Below the pieces are notes generated by a model, which had not been told where the DNA came from, ran no database searches, and worked only from the letters and a program-made list of their open reading frames with translations. From positions 91,827 through 155,826 of the forward strand of contig NZ_FOVZ01000008.1 in NCBI RefSeq assembly GCF_900115295.1: 64,000 nt of DNA, read 5' to 3'. The number at the start of each line of letters is the position of its first letter. The stretch's first letter is position 1. Below are positions 50,444 through 59,554 of the stretch, in pieces. The translations under genes and the position numbers were made by a program. The stretch comes from Sphingomonas sp. OK281 (lineage in GTDB: Bacteria > Pseudomonadota > Alphaproteobacteria > Sphingomonadales > Sphingomonadaceae).

Positions 50444-52257
50444 CCCAGCCCATGCGAGCCGTTGAGATACCGGCCCTTCGACGTGACGGCAGCGAGGTAC
50501 ATGTCGAGCTGACCCTGGCCGTTCACCGTGAGGGCGATGCGGTGACGGTTGTCTCTATCCTGCGTGATGCGACCGTTCGCCGCGCCCTTCAGGCCGAGCG
50601 GGAGGCCAGCCGCGCGCTTACCGATGCCATCGTCGACAACATGCCGGCTGCGATCTACGCGAAGAACTCGGCATCCGATCGCTACGTTTTCGTCAACCGC
50701 GCTTTTGAGCAACTGAGTGGGCGTACCAAGGCTGAGATCGTAGGCAAAACATGGGGGGAAATATTCCCCCTCGACGACCTTGCTGAATATCGAAATTATA
50801 CCGATCGCGCGATGGCGGCAGTAGGGCCGATCATGCTCGATCGAACCATCACCCGCCCCGACGGGATGGTCCGACAGATCGAGGCTACCAAAATCAAATC
50901 TGTTGGCCCCGACGGTCAGACTATCCTGTTGGGCTTTGCGCAGGATGTGACCGAAGAACGTGAAGCCAACGAGCGCCTCGCCTATCTCGCTCATCATGAT
51001 CCGCTGACAGGTCTGCTCAACCGGACGCGGTTCGGCGAGATCGTCGATGACTGTATCGCCTCCGGCGGGACGCCGGCTGTTATCTGCCTCGACCTGGACC
51101 GGTTCAAGATCGTCAACGACCTTTACGGCCATGCGGCCGGCGACGAATTTCTGGTCGAAGCCGCGCAGCGCATCGTGACCACAGCACGCTGTCCCGTAGC
51201 CCGATTGGGCGGTGACGAATTCGCCATTCTCGTTGCTGACAGCGAGACGGCCGGACGTATCGCACGACGAACTATCGATACGCTGGCACGGCCCTTTGGC
51301 ATTCGAGACCGCGGCGTTGGGATCGGTGCCTCTGCCGGCGTTGCCATTCATCAAGCGGGCGATGCCGATGACGGCGATCTGGTGCTGCGCAATGCCGATC
51401 TCGCCCTTTACCGTGCCAAGAACGATGGCCGCAATCAGTGGTGCTTCTTCGAGCCGGCGATGGACGACGCCGCACGTGAGCGCCGGCAGGTCGAGGCGGA
51501 CTTGAGAAGCGCGCTCGAGCGGGGCGAAATCCATGTCGAGTACCAACCTCTTGCCGATGCCCAAACGGGACGGATCATCAGCTTTGAAGCCTTAGCCCGC
51601 TGGGATCATCCGCGACTGGGCCGCATCGCACCGGCGATGTTTATCCCGATCGCCGAAGAGAGCGGCATCATGCCGGACCTCGGACGGCTCGTGCTTGAGA
51701 TCGCTGCAAACGAGGCTGTGACATGGAGCCCGGAGCTGAAGGTCGCCGTCAACCTGTCGCCGGCGCAAATGGACGATGACGGTATCGTCGCCGAGATAGG
51801 CGCGATCCTGAAACAATCGGGTCTTTCACCGACACGGCTTGAGGTAGAGGTGACCGAAGGCATGCTGATCAAGGATACCGCTCGGGGCATCCGCCTGCTT
51901 ACCGAGTTGCGTCAGCTTGGCGTGTCAGTAGCGATGGACGATTTTGGTACCGGCTACTCGTCGCTCAACTATTTCCGCACCTTCCCCTTCGACAAGGTGA
52001 AAATCGATCAGTCGTTTATTCGGGACATGGACGAAAACCCGCAATCCCTTGCCATTGTCCAGGCTGTGATTGGATTGGGTCGAGGGCTTGGTATGCCTGT
52101 GGTGGCCGAGGGCGTTGAGACATCCGAACAACTCGACCGCTTACGCGCGGAGGGGTGTGATGTCGTGCAGGGCTATCACATCGGCCGGCCCGCGGTTATC
52201 GACAGCTTCAAGAATGGCGCCGTACTCGACCACCCCAAGATGGCTGCAACCGGATGA
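50392..52257 (+). CDS. PAS-PAS-GGDEF-EAL protein, 5'-truncated
   Basis: The frame is open before the ATG at 50392 and already reads family PAS sequence (ITFIIPEAM), so the start of the original gene is missing. A second PAS (PAAIYAKNSASDRYVFVNRA) is followed by GGDEF (LARLGGDEFAILVAD region with HDPLTGLLNRTRF before it) and a full EAL domain: FEALARWDHPRLGR, NLSPAQMDDD, AMDDFGTGYSSLNYF and VVAEGVETSEQ. Both catalytic motifs look intact, so it could make or degrade c-di-GMP. Expression now may depend on the upstream peptidase promoter. Confidence 0.85.
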   Translation: MRTAHTAGFERLVASPVAQPMRAVEIPALRRDGSEVHVELTLAVHREGDAVTVVSILRDATVRRALQAEREASRALTDAIVDNMPAAIYAKNSASDRYVFVNRAFEQLSGRTKAEIVGKTWGEIFPLDDLAEYRNYTDRAMAAVGPIMLDRTITRPDGMVRQIEATKIKSVGPDGQTILLGFAQDVTEEREANERLAYLAHHDPLTGLLNRTRFGEIVDDCIASGGTPAVICLDLDRFKIVNDLYGHAAGDEFLVEAAQRIVTTARCPVARLGGDEFAILVADSETAGRIARRTIDTLARPFGIRDRGVGIGASAGVAIHQAGDADDGDLVLRNADLALYRAKNDGRNQWCFFEPAMDDAARERRQVEADLRSALERGEIHVEYQPLADAQTGRIISFEALARWDHPRLGRIAPAMFIPIAEESGIMPDLGRLVLEIAANEAVTWSPELKVAVNLSPAQMDDDGIVAEIGAILKQSGLSPTRLEVEVTEGMLIKDTARGIRLLTELRQLGVSVAMDDFGTGYSSLNYFRTFPFDKVKIDQSFIRDMDENPQSLAIVQAVIGLGRGLGMPVVAEGVETSEQLDRLRAEGCDVVQGYHIGRPAVIDSFKNGAVLDHPKMAATG

Positions 52258-52282
52258 CGCTCCCCCTTCAGGAAAGGCGTTT

Positions 52283-52840
52283 TCAACGGTCGATGAGCGC
52301 GGAATAGGTCGTCGCGGTCCCGCGTTCGGTATGCTTGCCGTGATACAGCGCGATGTCTGCCTGACGCAGAAGATCCCGTTCGGTCATGCCCGTCGCCAGC
52401 CAGCTGACACCGATCGTGCCCGACACGCAAAGCTGTTCCCCGTCACCGATATCGACCGAATGACGAAGGTCTTTGAGCAGTTTCAAGACTAAGGCCCACA
52501 CCGCATCCTGGTCTGTTCCGCGGACGATAACCGCAAATTCGTCGCCACCAAGCCGCGCGGTGACACATTCGGTAAGATAAGAGGCGTGTAGCGCTGTTGC
52601 GATCGTCCGCAGGACCTGGTCTCCCCTCAGATGGCCACAGCGGTCGTTCACCGCTTTGAACCCGTCCAGGTCGATCATCAGCAGCGCAAGTGGCGTCCCG
52701 TTCGTATGGCCGCCTGCAATGCCTGCGGATAGCGCATGGTTGAAGCCGGCGCGGTTGGTCAGTCCGGTGAGCTCGTCGGTGTGGGCCGATCGCCGTAATG
52801 CCTGCTCCATCTCGTAACGACGGGTGACGTCCTGGAACAC
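52283..52840 (-). CDS. GGDEF diguanylate cyclase, N-terminal PAS part frameshifted
   Basis: The 185-residue frame has HTDELTGLTNRAGFNHALSA, LALLMIDLDGFKAVNDRCGH and TARLGGDEFAVIVRG, a complete GGDEF domain, preceded by FQDVTRRYEMEQALR, the end of a PAS/PAC domain. Upstream, RPVALIGV stays open in the same frame to a stop, while another frame reads PPEIIGERRQTELG. One missing base near 52862 would join them. The original protein was therefore longer. Confidence 0.8.
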   Translation of the reverse strand: MFQDVTRRYEMEQALRRSAHTDELTGLTNRAGFNHALSAGIAGGHTNGTPLALLMIDLDGFKAVNDRCGHLRGDQVLRTIATALHASYLTECVTARLGGDEFAVIVRGTDQDAVWALVLKLLKDLRHSVDIGDGEQLCVSGTIGVSWLATGMTERDLLRQADIALYHGKHTERGTATTYSALIDR

Positions 52841-53177
52841 GCCGATGAGTGCGACGGGACGCCGAGTTCAGTCTGACGGCGCTCGCCTATAATCTCAGGC
52901 GGGCGATAAACCTGGTCGGCGTACAGGGGCTGATCCGGGCAGTGCAGGCCTGATCTAACGCCAAAAGATCCCTTCTGGCCGGCCTCCGCGGCTGATGGCG
53001 CTCTATCGGTGGCCCGGTGCCGCCTGTAACCCTCAGCCACTAACACCGCCCTCATCCCGTGCATTGCAGGCGCGGCATCAGCCAGCGGCGAGTTTCCGCA
53101 CAGTCTGAATGGTGTAACGGGAATGACGTTTTGGTGGGCTGGCTGCCGAACGGGGTCGCGGCAGTAAACAGTCACGT

Positions 53178-53708
53178 TCAATTCCACTCCGCCAATCTTT
53201 TAGCATAGAGCCGTCCCGCCAATGCTAGTTCGTCCGCCGACGCTTTGTTAGCACGGTAGATCAGGAACGGATCGGCCCAGCGCCAGAAGCAGCGGTTTGC
53301 GGTGGCGCGGAGGGGTTTCAACAGTTCTTCGAGCGAGAACAGGTTAGCGCCTCCTGACGTGTAGGCGGACGGATCGTTACCGGCCGTCGCCGCGATCATT
53401 ACGGGCAGGCCGCGCAGCCGTTCGCCCTCTTCCACAGGGCGCATATAATACATCCGGGTCAGCACCGTGTCCTGCCACGCTTTGAGCAGAGGCGGTGTGG
53501 AATACCATTGCACCGGAAATTGCAGCACGAGCCGATCCGCCGCGAGAAGACGGGCGACCTCAGCCTCCAACTCGATCGCCCCATCAGGATACAAGCCGCC
53601 CATGTCGACGATCTCGACGTCCGGCGACGTATCGACGGCGTCGGCCAAGGCACGATTGGCATGCGATCGCGCATAGTCTAAGTGAAAGATAAGGACGGTG
53701 GTTCTCAT
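53178..53708 (-). CDS. NAD(P)H-dependent oxidoreductase (flavodoxin-like, KefF/MdaB type)
   Basis: 176 residues: MRTTVLIFHLDYARSHANRA, the FMN-binding start, and VLQFPVQWYSTPPLLKAWQD, the hallmark quinone-reductase loop, then MIAATAGNDPSAYTSGGANL. Such enzymes reduce quinones or other electrophiles using NAD(P)H and FMN. Encoded divergently from a LysR regulator that likely controls it. Confidence 0.88.
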   Translation of the reverse strand: MRTTVLIFHLDYARSHANRALADAVDTSPDVEIVDMGGLYPDGAIELEAEVARLLAADRLVLQFPVQWYSTPPLLKAWQDTVLTRMYYMRPVEEGERLRGLPVMIAATAGNDPSAYTSGGANLFSLEELLKPLRATANRCFWRWADPFLIYRANKASADELALAGRLYAKRLAEWN

Positions 53709-53794
53709 TGCGCATCTCCTTCATGCGCGCCGACAAATGACCCAGGAGCCTCTATACTTCCAATGGATGATTAATATGGTACTACATTCGCCAC
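53709..53794. promoter_or_regulatory. Divergent promoter region, LysR-type target
   Basis: 86 bases between the oxidoreductase and the LysR gene, AT-rich at 53759-53785 (ATGGATGATTAATATGGTAC). LysR regulators usually bind such shared regions and activate the divergent gene. A precise T-N11-A box was not assigned. Confidence 0.45.
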
Positions 53795-54718
53795 ATGAAT
53801 ATACGCGGCATTGACCTCAATCTGCTGACGGTTCTGCATGCTCTTCTCGAGGAGGAGCATGTCTCGCGGGCGGCACGCCAACTTGCCCTGTCGCAACCGG
53901 CAACCTCGAGCGCGCTCGAGCGCTGCCGCCGCCTGTTCGACGATCCGCTGCTAGAACGGGTCGGCAGCACGATGCGGCTGACTGCCAAGGCCGAAGCGCT
54001 TCGCCAGCCACTCGCCGAGATCATAGCAGACATCGGAGGACTGGTCGCGATCGATGCGCCGCTGCTGAAGGACGTTCGTCAGACCGTGCACATCGTTATG
54101 GCGGATGCGCTGGCCACGTCGCTGGCGCCCGCGCTTCATGCGGAGGTCAGCGGGCAGGCGCCGGGGATTGAGCTCGTCCTGCACCCTTGGGGTGGTGGCG
54201 AGCAGGCGGTCCAGCAGCTCGCTCGCGGCACGGTCGATCTGGCGGTCTCGGTTTTGCCGGAAACTATCGGACCAGACTTTCACACAGAGGTTGTCGACAA
54301 GGCAAGTTACAGAGTCGTGATGCGCCGCGATCATCCTGCGGCGCCGTGCTTCGATCTCGATCGCTGGCTTTCGTGGCCGCATATCATTGTTTCGTCCCGT
54401 GGCGGCACCAGAACGTCCGTCGACGACGCGCTCGCCGCCCTCGGCCATCAGAGGCGGATCGGGATGGTGGTGCCAAGCTTCCTTCTCGTGCCCGCCATCA
54501 TCCGGCGGTCCGACATGGTCGCGCTGTTGCCTACGGTGGCGTTCGGCAATCCTACGGATCTTGGATTGGTCGCATTTGATCCACCGCTGCCGCTCGACAG
54601 TTTCACCCTCCGTCTTGCATGGCATCGCCGACGCAGTCAGGATCGCGCCGTGCAATTCGTCGTCTCCAGTGTCCGGACGCTGATACGAACTCCTGCCGAT
54701 GGCGGCCAGGTAGAGTGA
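53795..54718 (+). CDS. LysR-family transcriptional regulator
   Basis: 307 residues. DLNLLTVLHALLEEEHVSRA and ARQLALSQPATSSALERCRR form the winged HTH, and the rest is the two-lobed effector domain. IDLNLLxVLxALLEExxVSRAA is typical of the NodD/NahR/LinR-like branch that senses aromatic or electrophilic compounds. The target is probably the divergent quinone reductase. Confidence 0.92.
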   Translation: MNIRGIDLNLLTVLHALLEEEHVSRAARQLALSQPATSSALERCRRLFDDPLLERVGSTMRLTAKAEALRQPLAEIIADIGGLVAIDAPLLKDVRQTVHIVMADALATSLAPALHAEVSGQAPGIELVLHPWGGGEQAVQQLARGTVDLAVSVLPETIGPDFHTEVVDKASYRVVMRRDHPAAPCFDLDRWLSWPHIIVSSRGGTRTSVDDALAALGHQRRIGMVVPSFLLVPAIIRRSDMVALLPTVAFGNPTDLGLVAFDPPLPLDSFTLRLAWHRRRSQDRAVQFVVSSVRTLIRTPADGGQVE

Positions 54719-54827
54719 TCCACTCTTGCGCGATGTTGCGCCAAGCAACCTCGGGAACAGCAGCTTTCCAAGATCGGCTGCGGGCGGGTTCTATGGCAGG
54801 GAATGGGCGAAGGCAGTCGGCCAGCCG

Positions 54828-54966
54828 TTTCTGAAAAGGATCGGATTTTGGGAATGTCCGGGTTGGGAAGGAAACCGGACCGGCTGCTTTCGGGAGGGCG
54901 GGTGGCGATAGCCGACATTGGGCAGCTGCCGGCTTTCCCAAAAAGGATGGCAAAATGGGAATGTTC
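54828..54966. repeat. Dispersed palindrome, tandem copies at 54.8-55.0 kb
   Basis: TTTCTGAAAAGGATCGGATT with TTGGGAATGTCC (54828-54859), and TTTCCCAAAAAGGATGGCAA with AATGGGAATGTTCG (54933-54966). Confidence 0.7.
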
Positions 54967-54980
54967 GCGTGCTCCCCCGT

Positions 54981-55517
54981 TCACCCTTGGATGAGCTTAT
55001 CGATAAGCCGATCATCGGCAGGCAGTTGGCCATCAAGCATCAGCATCGCGAGACCATGAACGAGCGACCAGGCCCGTAACGCACCATTCTCTGCCTGCTC
55101 CGGGCCAGCATCCCCGGACGAAGCCGCAGCGGCATTGGCCCGTAACATCCGCAATGCCTCTATCTCACCTGTCGCCTGGAGCTGCGCGGACGAGGTGAAG
55201 ATAAGCCGGAAAATGGCCGGGTTGGCGAGCGCGAACCGCACATAGGCCCGGCCAGTCGCCGCAAACGAGGCAGCGCCTTCTTTGCCACTCACCGCCTCTT
55301 GCTGCGCAACGGCGAGCCGATCCAACCCCTCGCGGGCCAGCGCCCGCATCAGCGCCGCCTTGTCCGGGAAGTGCCGGTAAACCGAGGTTGCGGAGACCCC
55401 GACCTCACGTGCCATTTCCCGCAGCGACACGCCTTCCACGTCACGTTCGGCGAGCAACCGCAGGCCGACCTCGATCAGTGCTGCGCGCAGATCGCCATGA
55501 TGATAGCGCTTTTCCAT
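54981..55517 (-). CDS. TetR-family transcriptional regulator
   Basis: 178 residues from the ATG at 55517 (MEKRYHHGDLRAALIEVGLR). GVSLREMAREVGVSATSVYR and HFPDKAALMRALA make the HTH and helix 4. The rest is a helical ligand domain. Divergent from the carotenoid oxygenase operon, with a 12-bp palindrome between them. A longer frame to 56030 is antisense to the oxygenase and not real. Confidence 0.92.
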   Translation of the reverse strand: MEKRYHHGDLRAALIEVGLRLLAERDVEGVSLREMAREVGVSATSVYRHFPDKAALMRALAREGLDRLAVAQQEAVSGKEGAASFAATGRAYVRFALANPAIFRLIFTSSAQLQATGEIEALRMLRANAAAASSGDAGPEQAENGALRAWSLVHGLAMLMLDGQLPADDRLIDKLIQG

Positions 55518-55559
55518 GTTGACACCGTTACCTTGCCGTCTATGCTCACGGTGTAAACA
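55517..55559. promoter_or_regulatory. Probable TetR operator
   Basis: TGTTGACACCGT (55517-55528) and ACGGTGTAAACA (55548-55559) are inverted with one mismatch, overlapping the tetR start and lying 12 bases before the oxygenase ATG. Binding would repress both genes. Confidence 0.65.
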
Positions 55560-55571
55560 TTGGAGGCGGGT

Positions 55572-56972
55572 ATGGCTAGCGTTCTGGCGAGAATGGATGA
55601 TGATGAGGTCGGGGAAAGCCAGCGGACGGCCCATCGCTTCCTGACGGGTATCCATCGTCCGATGGAGCAGGAACTGACTCTGACCGAGCTGGAGGTGCGT
55701 GGCACCATCCCGCCAGCGCTCTGCGGTCGCTATCTGCGCACCGGGCCGAACCCGGTCGCCCCCGATCCCGCTTCCTATCACTGGTTCACCGGCGACGGCA
55801 TGGTGCACGGTCTGGCGATCCGCGACGGCAAGGCGCTGTGGTACCGCAATCGCTGGATCGGGTCGCACGCCAATGCCGCTGCTCGCGGTACGACGCCGGC
55901 GCCGGGGCCGCGTCATGGGCCCAGCGACACGGTGAACACCAACGTCGTCGATCTGGCAGGGCGGGTGTTCGTGGTGGTGGAAGGGGGCAGCTACCCCGTC
56001 GAACTGTCCGAGACGCTGGACGTGCAGCACTATGACGATTTTGGTGGATCACTGGTCGGCTCGTTCACCGCGCATCCCCACCGGGACCCGCTGACCGGCG
56101 AGTATCACGGCATTTGCTACGAAGGCCGCCGTCCCAACGAAATCCGCCATGTCGTCCTCGACGCCACGGGCAAGGTGGTGCGCGAGGAGCCGATCGCGGT
56201 CGAGCACGGTCCGATGATCCATGACTGTGCGATCACGACGCGCTACGTGGTCATTCTCGATCTGCCGGTGACCTTCTCACTGGCGACACACTTGGCGGGC
56301 CAGCCGCTGCCCTATGCCTGGAACCCGGCGCATCGTGCCCGCGTCGGCCTGATGCCCAGGGACGGCGACCAGCACGCGATCATCTGGTGTGACGTCGACC
56401 CGGCGTACGTCTTCCACGTCGCCAACGCCTTCGATCTGCTTGACGGGCGGGTGGTACTCGATGTGTGCGCCTATCCGACGATGTTTGCCGGCGAGCCCAG
56501 CGGACCGGACGCGACCTCGCGCGGACTGGAGCGTTGGACGCTTGATCCTGCCACCGGCACGACCACGGTCGGCACCATCGACGCCGCACCGCAGGAGTTT
56601 CCCCGCATCGACGAACGTCGGTTCGGCCAGGCGTACCGCTATGCCTATGCCATGGGCGTGCAATCCGACCGCCGCTTCCAGAGCGCAGGCCGGCTCTACA
56701 AGCACGATCTGATCGAGGGTGGCCACGAGGTGCACGACTTCGGTGCTGGCCGCCATCCGGGCGAGTTCGTTTTCGTGCCCGCGCACGGGGATGCCGGTGA
56801 GGATGAGGGTTGGCTAATCGGCTTCGTCATCGATGAGCCGACCGACACCACGGAGCTAGTGATCCTGGACGCGGGCAGGTTCGAGCGCGCGCCGGTCGCT
56901 AGGGTGCGCCTGCCGCACCGCGTTCCGCCGGGCTTCCACGGCAATTGGATCAACGGGGGCACCGCACAATGA
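55572..56972 (+). CDS. Carotenoid oxygenase (RPE65/CCD family)
   Basis: 466 residues from the ATG at 55572 (TTGGAGGCGGGT upstream). The four iron-binding histidines are visible in TAHPHRDPLTGE, MIHDCAITTRY, YVFHVANAFD and GFHGNW. HWFTGDGMVHGL and YRNRW are family blocks of the seven-bladed propeller. It cleaves a double bond in carotenoids or related stilbenoid-type compounds; the substrate cannot be told. Cotranscribed with the next membrane gene. Confidence 0.92.
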   Translation: MASVLARMDDDEVGESQRTAHRFLTGIHRPMEQELTLTELEVRGTIPPALCGRYLRTGPNPVAPDPASYHWFTGDGMVHGLAIRDGKALWYRNRWIGSHANAAARGTTPAPGPRHGPSDTVNTNVVDLAGRVFVVVEGGSYPVELSETLDVQHYDDFGGSLVGSFTAHPHRDPLTGEYHGICYEGRRPNEIRHVVLDATGKVVREEPIAVEHGPMIHDCAITTRYVVILDLPVTFSLATHLAGQPLPYAWNPAHRARVGLMPRDGDQHAIIWCDVDPAYVFHVANAFDLLDGRVVLDVCAYPTMFAGEPSGPDATSRGLERWTLDPATGTTTVGTIDAAPQEFPRIDERRFGQAYRYAYAMGVQSDRRFQSAGRLYKHDLIEGGHEVHDFGAGRHPGEFVFVPAHGDAGEDEGWLIGFVIDEPTDTTELVILDAGRFERAPVARVRLPHRVPPGFHGNWINGGTAQ

Positions 56973-57634
56973 ACACGATCACCACGACCATGAAGGACAG
57001 CGCTGGAATGTACCGTCAGACGGGTAGCCGCATCGGCATCATCGCCATCGAGGCGGGCGTCAATTTCGGGCTACCGCTGCTGATCTACGATCGGGTGGCA
57101 CCGCACTCGGGCGACGTGGTCGCGCTGATGGCGTCTTCGCTGCCGCCCTTGCTCTGGTCGCTAGCCGAGTTCGTCCGTCGTCGTCGGGTCGATGCCTTGT
57201 CAATCCTCGTGCTGGCTGGCATCGCGCTGTCGCTTCTCGCCATGCTGGGCGGTGGCTCCGCCAAGTTCCTCCAGCTTCGCGAGAACCTCGTCTCAGCGCT
57301 GATCGGCCTGGTGTTCCTTGGCTCGGCTGCGATCGGCCGTCCGCTGATCTATCAGCTCGCGCGGGCGGGTCTCGCCCGCAAGTCGCCCGACGAGGTCGCC
57401 GCGTTTGAAGCCAAACGCGATACGCCCCGCTTTCGTCGTGTGATGACGATCATGACGCTGGTCTGGGGCATCGGCCTGCTCGCGTCGTCGGCGCTCGCCT
57501 GCGTGCTCGTGTTCACGCTCAGCATCCACGATTACATGCTCGTCAGCCCGTTCGTCGGCTATGGCTCGATGGGTGCGCTCGGCCTTTGGACCGTCTGGTA
57601 CAGGCGGCTGGCGCAACGCCGTGCGGCACGATGA
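56969..57634 (+). CDS. VC0807-family membrane protein
   Basis: Starts at the ATG at 56969, sharing ATGA with the oxygenase stop. 221 residues with five or six spans (IIAIEAGVNFGLPLLIYDRV, LMASSLPPLLWSLAEFVRRR, ILVLAGIALSLLAMLGGGSA). The pattern, including LPPLLWSLxEFxRxRRxDxLSILVL, fits VC0807-like proteins of unknown role. Coupling to the oxygenase suggests handling of a lipophilic substrate. Confidence 0.75.
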   Translation: MNTITTTMKDSAGMYRQTGSRIGIIAIEAGVNFGLPLLIYDRVAPHSGDVVALMASSLPPLLWSLAEFVRRRRVDALSILVLAGIALSLLAMLGGGSAKFLQLRENLVSALIGLVFLGSAAIGRPLIYQLARAGLARKSPDEVAAFEAKRDTPRFRRVMTIMTLVWGIGLLASSALACVLVFTLSIHDYMLVSPFVGYGSMGALGLWTVWYRRLAQRRAAR

Positions 57635-57736
57635 CCAGCCAGCATTTTCTCGCAATTGATCTCGTTTCAAGAAAAACCGCGCGGCGGGCCTTGTTGTCAA
57701 CCTTGGCAGAGGCGAACCTACGTGCGACGTTAGACC

Positions 57737-58075
57737 ATGAGACTTATTTCAGCCCTCTCACTTTTGTCGATGGTCAGTCTGCCCGCGTGCTTCCACCAAT
57801 CACCGCAAGCCGTTACGCCTAGAAGCGATCAGATTGCAAAAGGGCGTACCGTCTACCAAGTAAGCTATGACCTTGAATACGGTTATACCTTCGATCTTGC
57901 GGGGCGACGGAGCTTCCCGGCTATCGCAGAGACAGAACTTCCTAAATTTACAACCTTCTTTGATAACGCCAATATGGCAAGGCTCGTCGGAAAGCAGCTG
58001 TTTTGCAACTGCGAGATCGTTACGTCCCGTGACGGATCAAATCGTGTAGTCGCTGCGGACCTGTACGCCCGGTAA
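57737..58075 (+). CDS. Small lipoprotein
   Basis: 112 residues with a lipoprotein signal (MRLISALSLLSMVSLPAC). The mature part is YQVSYDLEYGYTFDLAGRRS, then NMARLVGKQLFCNCEIVTSR, a compact beta domain. Family unknown. Confidence 0.6.
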   Translation: MRLISALSLLSMVSLPACFHQSPQAVTPRSDQIAKGRTVYQVSYDLEYGYTFDLAGRRSFPAIAETELPKFTTFFDNANMARLVGKQLFCNCEIVTSRDGSNRVVAADLYAR

Positions 58076-58099
58076 GTTCCGAAACGCGCCACTGTAGCC

Positions 58100-58140
58100 A
58101 TCGCTTATCCCTATTGGGATCGAATTTCGGGAATGTCTGG
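58100..58140. repeat. Dispersed palindrome, copy at 58.1 kb
   Basis: TATCCCTATTGGGATCGAAT and TTCGGGAATGTCTGGATTTGG. Short form between plus-strand genes. Confidence 0.6.
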
Positions 58141-58196
58141 ATTTGGTGGTCAGGAACCGCTCGACCTATGCCCTGTAGGCTTGGCATAGAGTCGGC

Positions 58197-58547
58197 ATGG
58201 AAGATTTCGTGTTAGTATCGGCAGGGTGGCTGCTGAATCAGCAGGTGACCACCTACGACGACGATGGCAACGTCGTGCCGGACGACGGCGAGTATCAGCG
58301 GCAAGGGGCCGAGAAGATCTACGTCTTTGCGGAGTTCATGCGAGACAAGGGGCTACTCAACGATGGAGTGCGGGTCACACGAACCCCTGATTTCGAATTG
58401 CGCTTTTCCCAGTTGACCGAGAGCGGGCAAAGGTTCGCTAGGCACGCACTGCAAAAGTGGATGCTAGCATTGGATCGAGCCGGACCGAGCAAGAAGGCTG
58501 ATGCTGCGGGACTTGAACGACGATGGGTAAAATTTGCCGCTGCCTGA
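58197..58547 (+). CDS. Hypothetical protein
   Basis: 116 residues, MEDFVLVSAGWLLNQQVTTY. The middle DGEYQRQGAEKIYVFAEFMR and C-terminal LTESGQRFARHALQKWMLAL are helical. Soluble. No family recognised. Confidence 0.5.
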   Translation: MEDFVLVSAGWLLNQQVTTYDDDGNVVPDDGEYQRQGAEKIYVFAEFMRDKGLLNDGVRVTRTPDFELRFSQLTESGQRFARHALQKWMLALDRAGPSKKADAAGLERRWVKFAAA

Positions 58548-58635
58548 TTGCGGGCGCAACGTCGGCAATCGTGCGAACAATACTGCCCCCATCCCCGGTA
58601 AGGATGGCATTTCGGGAACGATCGGGTTTGAGAGC

Positions 58636-59100
58636 TTAGCTGCCACCCGCTTGTCGGTTTGCTACTTGATCGCTGTAGCACGTACCGTGGAGGTAGATTA
58701 ATCCGCCGTGTGCCTCACACCTTGTGAAGCTATCCAACCAGTACTGAATTGGCTGTGATCCATTCCACGTCAACCGGCCGATAAAATCAGCCAAGAGATA
58801 TGAGCTTAATACATCCCCAAGGATATCTGGCATTGATGTAAGATCATGCAGGCTTGGATACCCCGCCAGTGCCAATGCGTCGAACGGTTTCCCGATCTGA
58901 TTATCATCTTGTTTGGATTCGGCTACCCACGCCTCATAACTCGGCGTCAGGAAATTGACCATTGTGTCGGGACGAATGGCTACTGTGACTTGATGACACG
59001 TCGCGCTTTGGCGAGATGAGCTAAGGCTCATTTCCGGGACCGAAAAGATGCCAGGATCGATTAAGCGATCGCCTACCGTCAAGGATTCGATTGGGTGCAC
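58636..59100 (-). CDS. Hypothetical protein
   Basis: 154 residues, MHPIESLTVGDRLIDPGIFS, with FLTPSYEAWVAESKQDDNQI and LIYLHGTCYSDQVANRQAGG. Soluble, one or two cysteines, less GC-rich codon use than the plasmid block. Family unknown. Confidence 0.5.
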   Translation of the reverse strand: MHPIESLTVGDRLIDPGIFSVPEMSLSSSRQSATCHQVTVAIRPDTMVNFLTPSYEAWVAESKQDDNQIGKPFDALALAGYPSLHDLTSMPDILGDVLSSYLLADFIGRLTWNGSQPIQYWLDSFTRCEAHGGLIYLHGTCYSDQVANRQAGGS

Positions 59101-59554
59101 GCCCTTTTTATACCGTGAATCCGGACGCGCTCAACGTCCGGCTTTCTCGCGAAGATCGAATTTTGGGAATGGTCGGGTTTGGTGGAATGCGGACCGTCCG
59201 CTATTGGGAAGGCAGATAGCGCTGGCGGACGTGCCCGACGCTGCAGCCTTTCCCGAAAAGGATCCAGACCGTGCGAATACTCAGCGCCAACCTCAATAGG
59301 AGCGTGTTGCTCGCAATATAGTATCGCTCAGAGCCGCACCTAAGCGCCTTAGGTGGTGTGGGATCGGGGATGGCGCAGTTAAATTACCTAACAAAATTAT
59401 GAGGCAAGGTTTTCACACGGTCTGGATTCTAAATTGGGAAGAAGGAGCGGGTTTATCGTCTCCCTGGAAGGGGTATAAACGTTTCCGGGGGGGGGTGTTA
59501 AATATAAATTACAATGCTTAATACTAAGATATTCTAAATAGATCGGATATTTCT
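59101..59554. other. Intergenic region with palindrome copies and AT-rich tail
   Basis: Dispersed-palindrome copies lie at about 59142-59190 (TTTCTCGCGAAGATCGAATT then TTGGGAATGG) and 59249-59265 (TTTCCCGAAAAGGATCC). The stretch 59385-59545 is AT-rich with a run of eight or more G near 59490. No gene is visible. Confidence 0.55.

Noticed and set aside
50434..51564. 376-codon open frame antisense to the GGDEF/EAL gene
   Set aside because: Shadow of a well-conserved coding region.
55518..56030. N-terminal extension of the TetR frame
   Set aside because: It is antisense to the carotenoid oxygenase; the TetR N-terminus fits the start at 55517.
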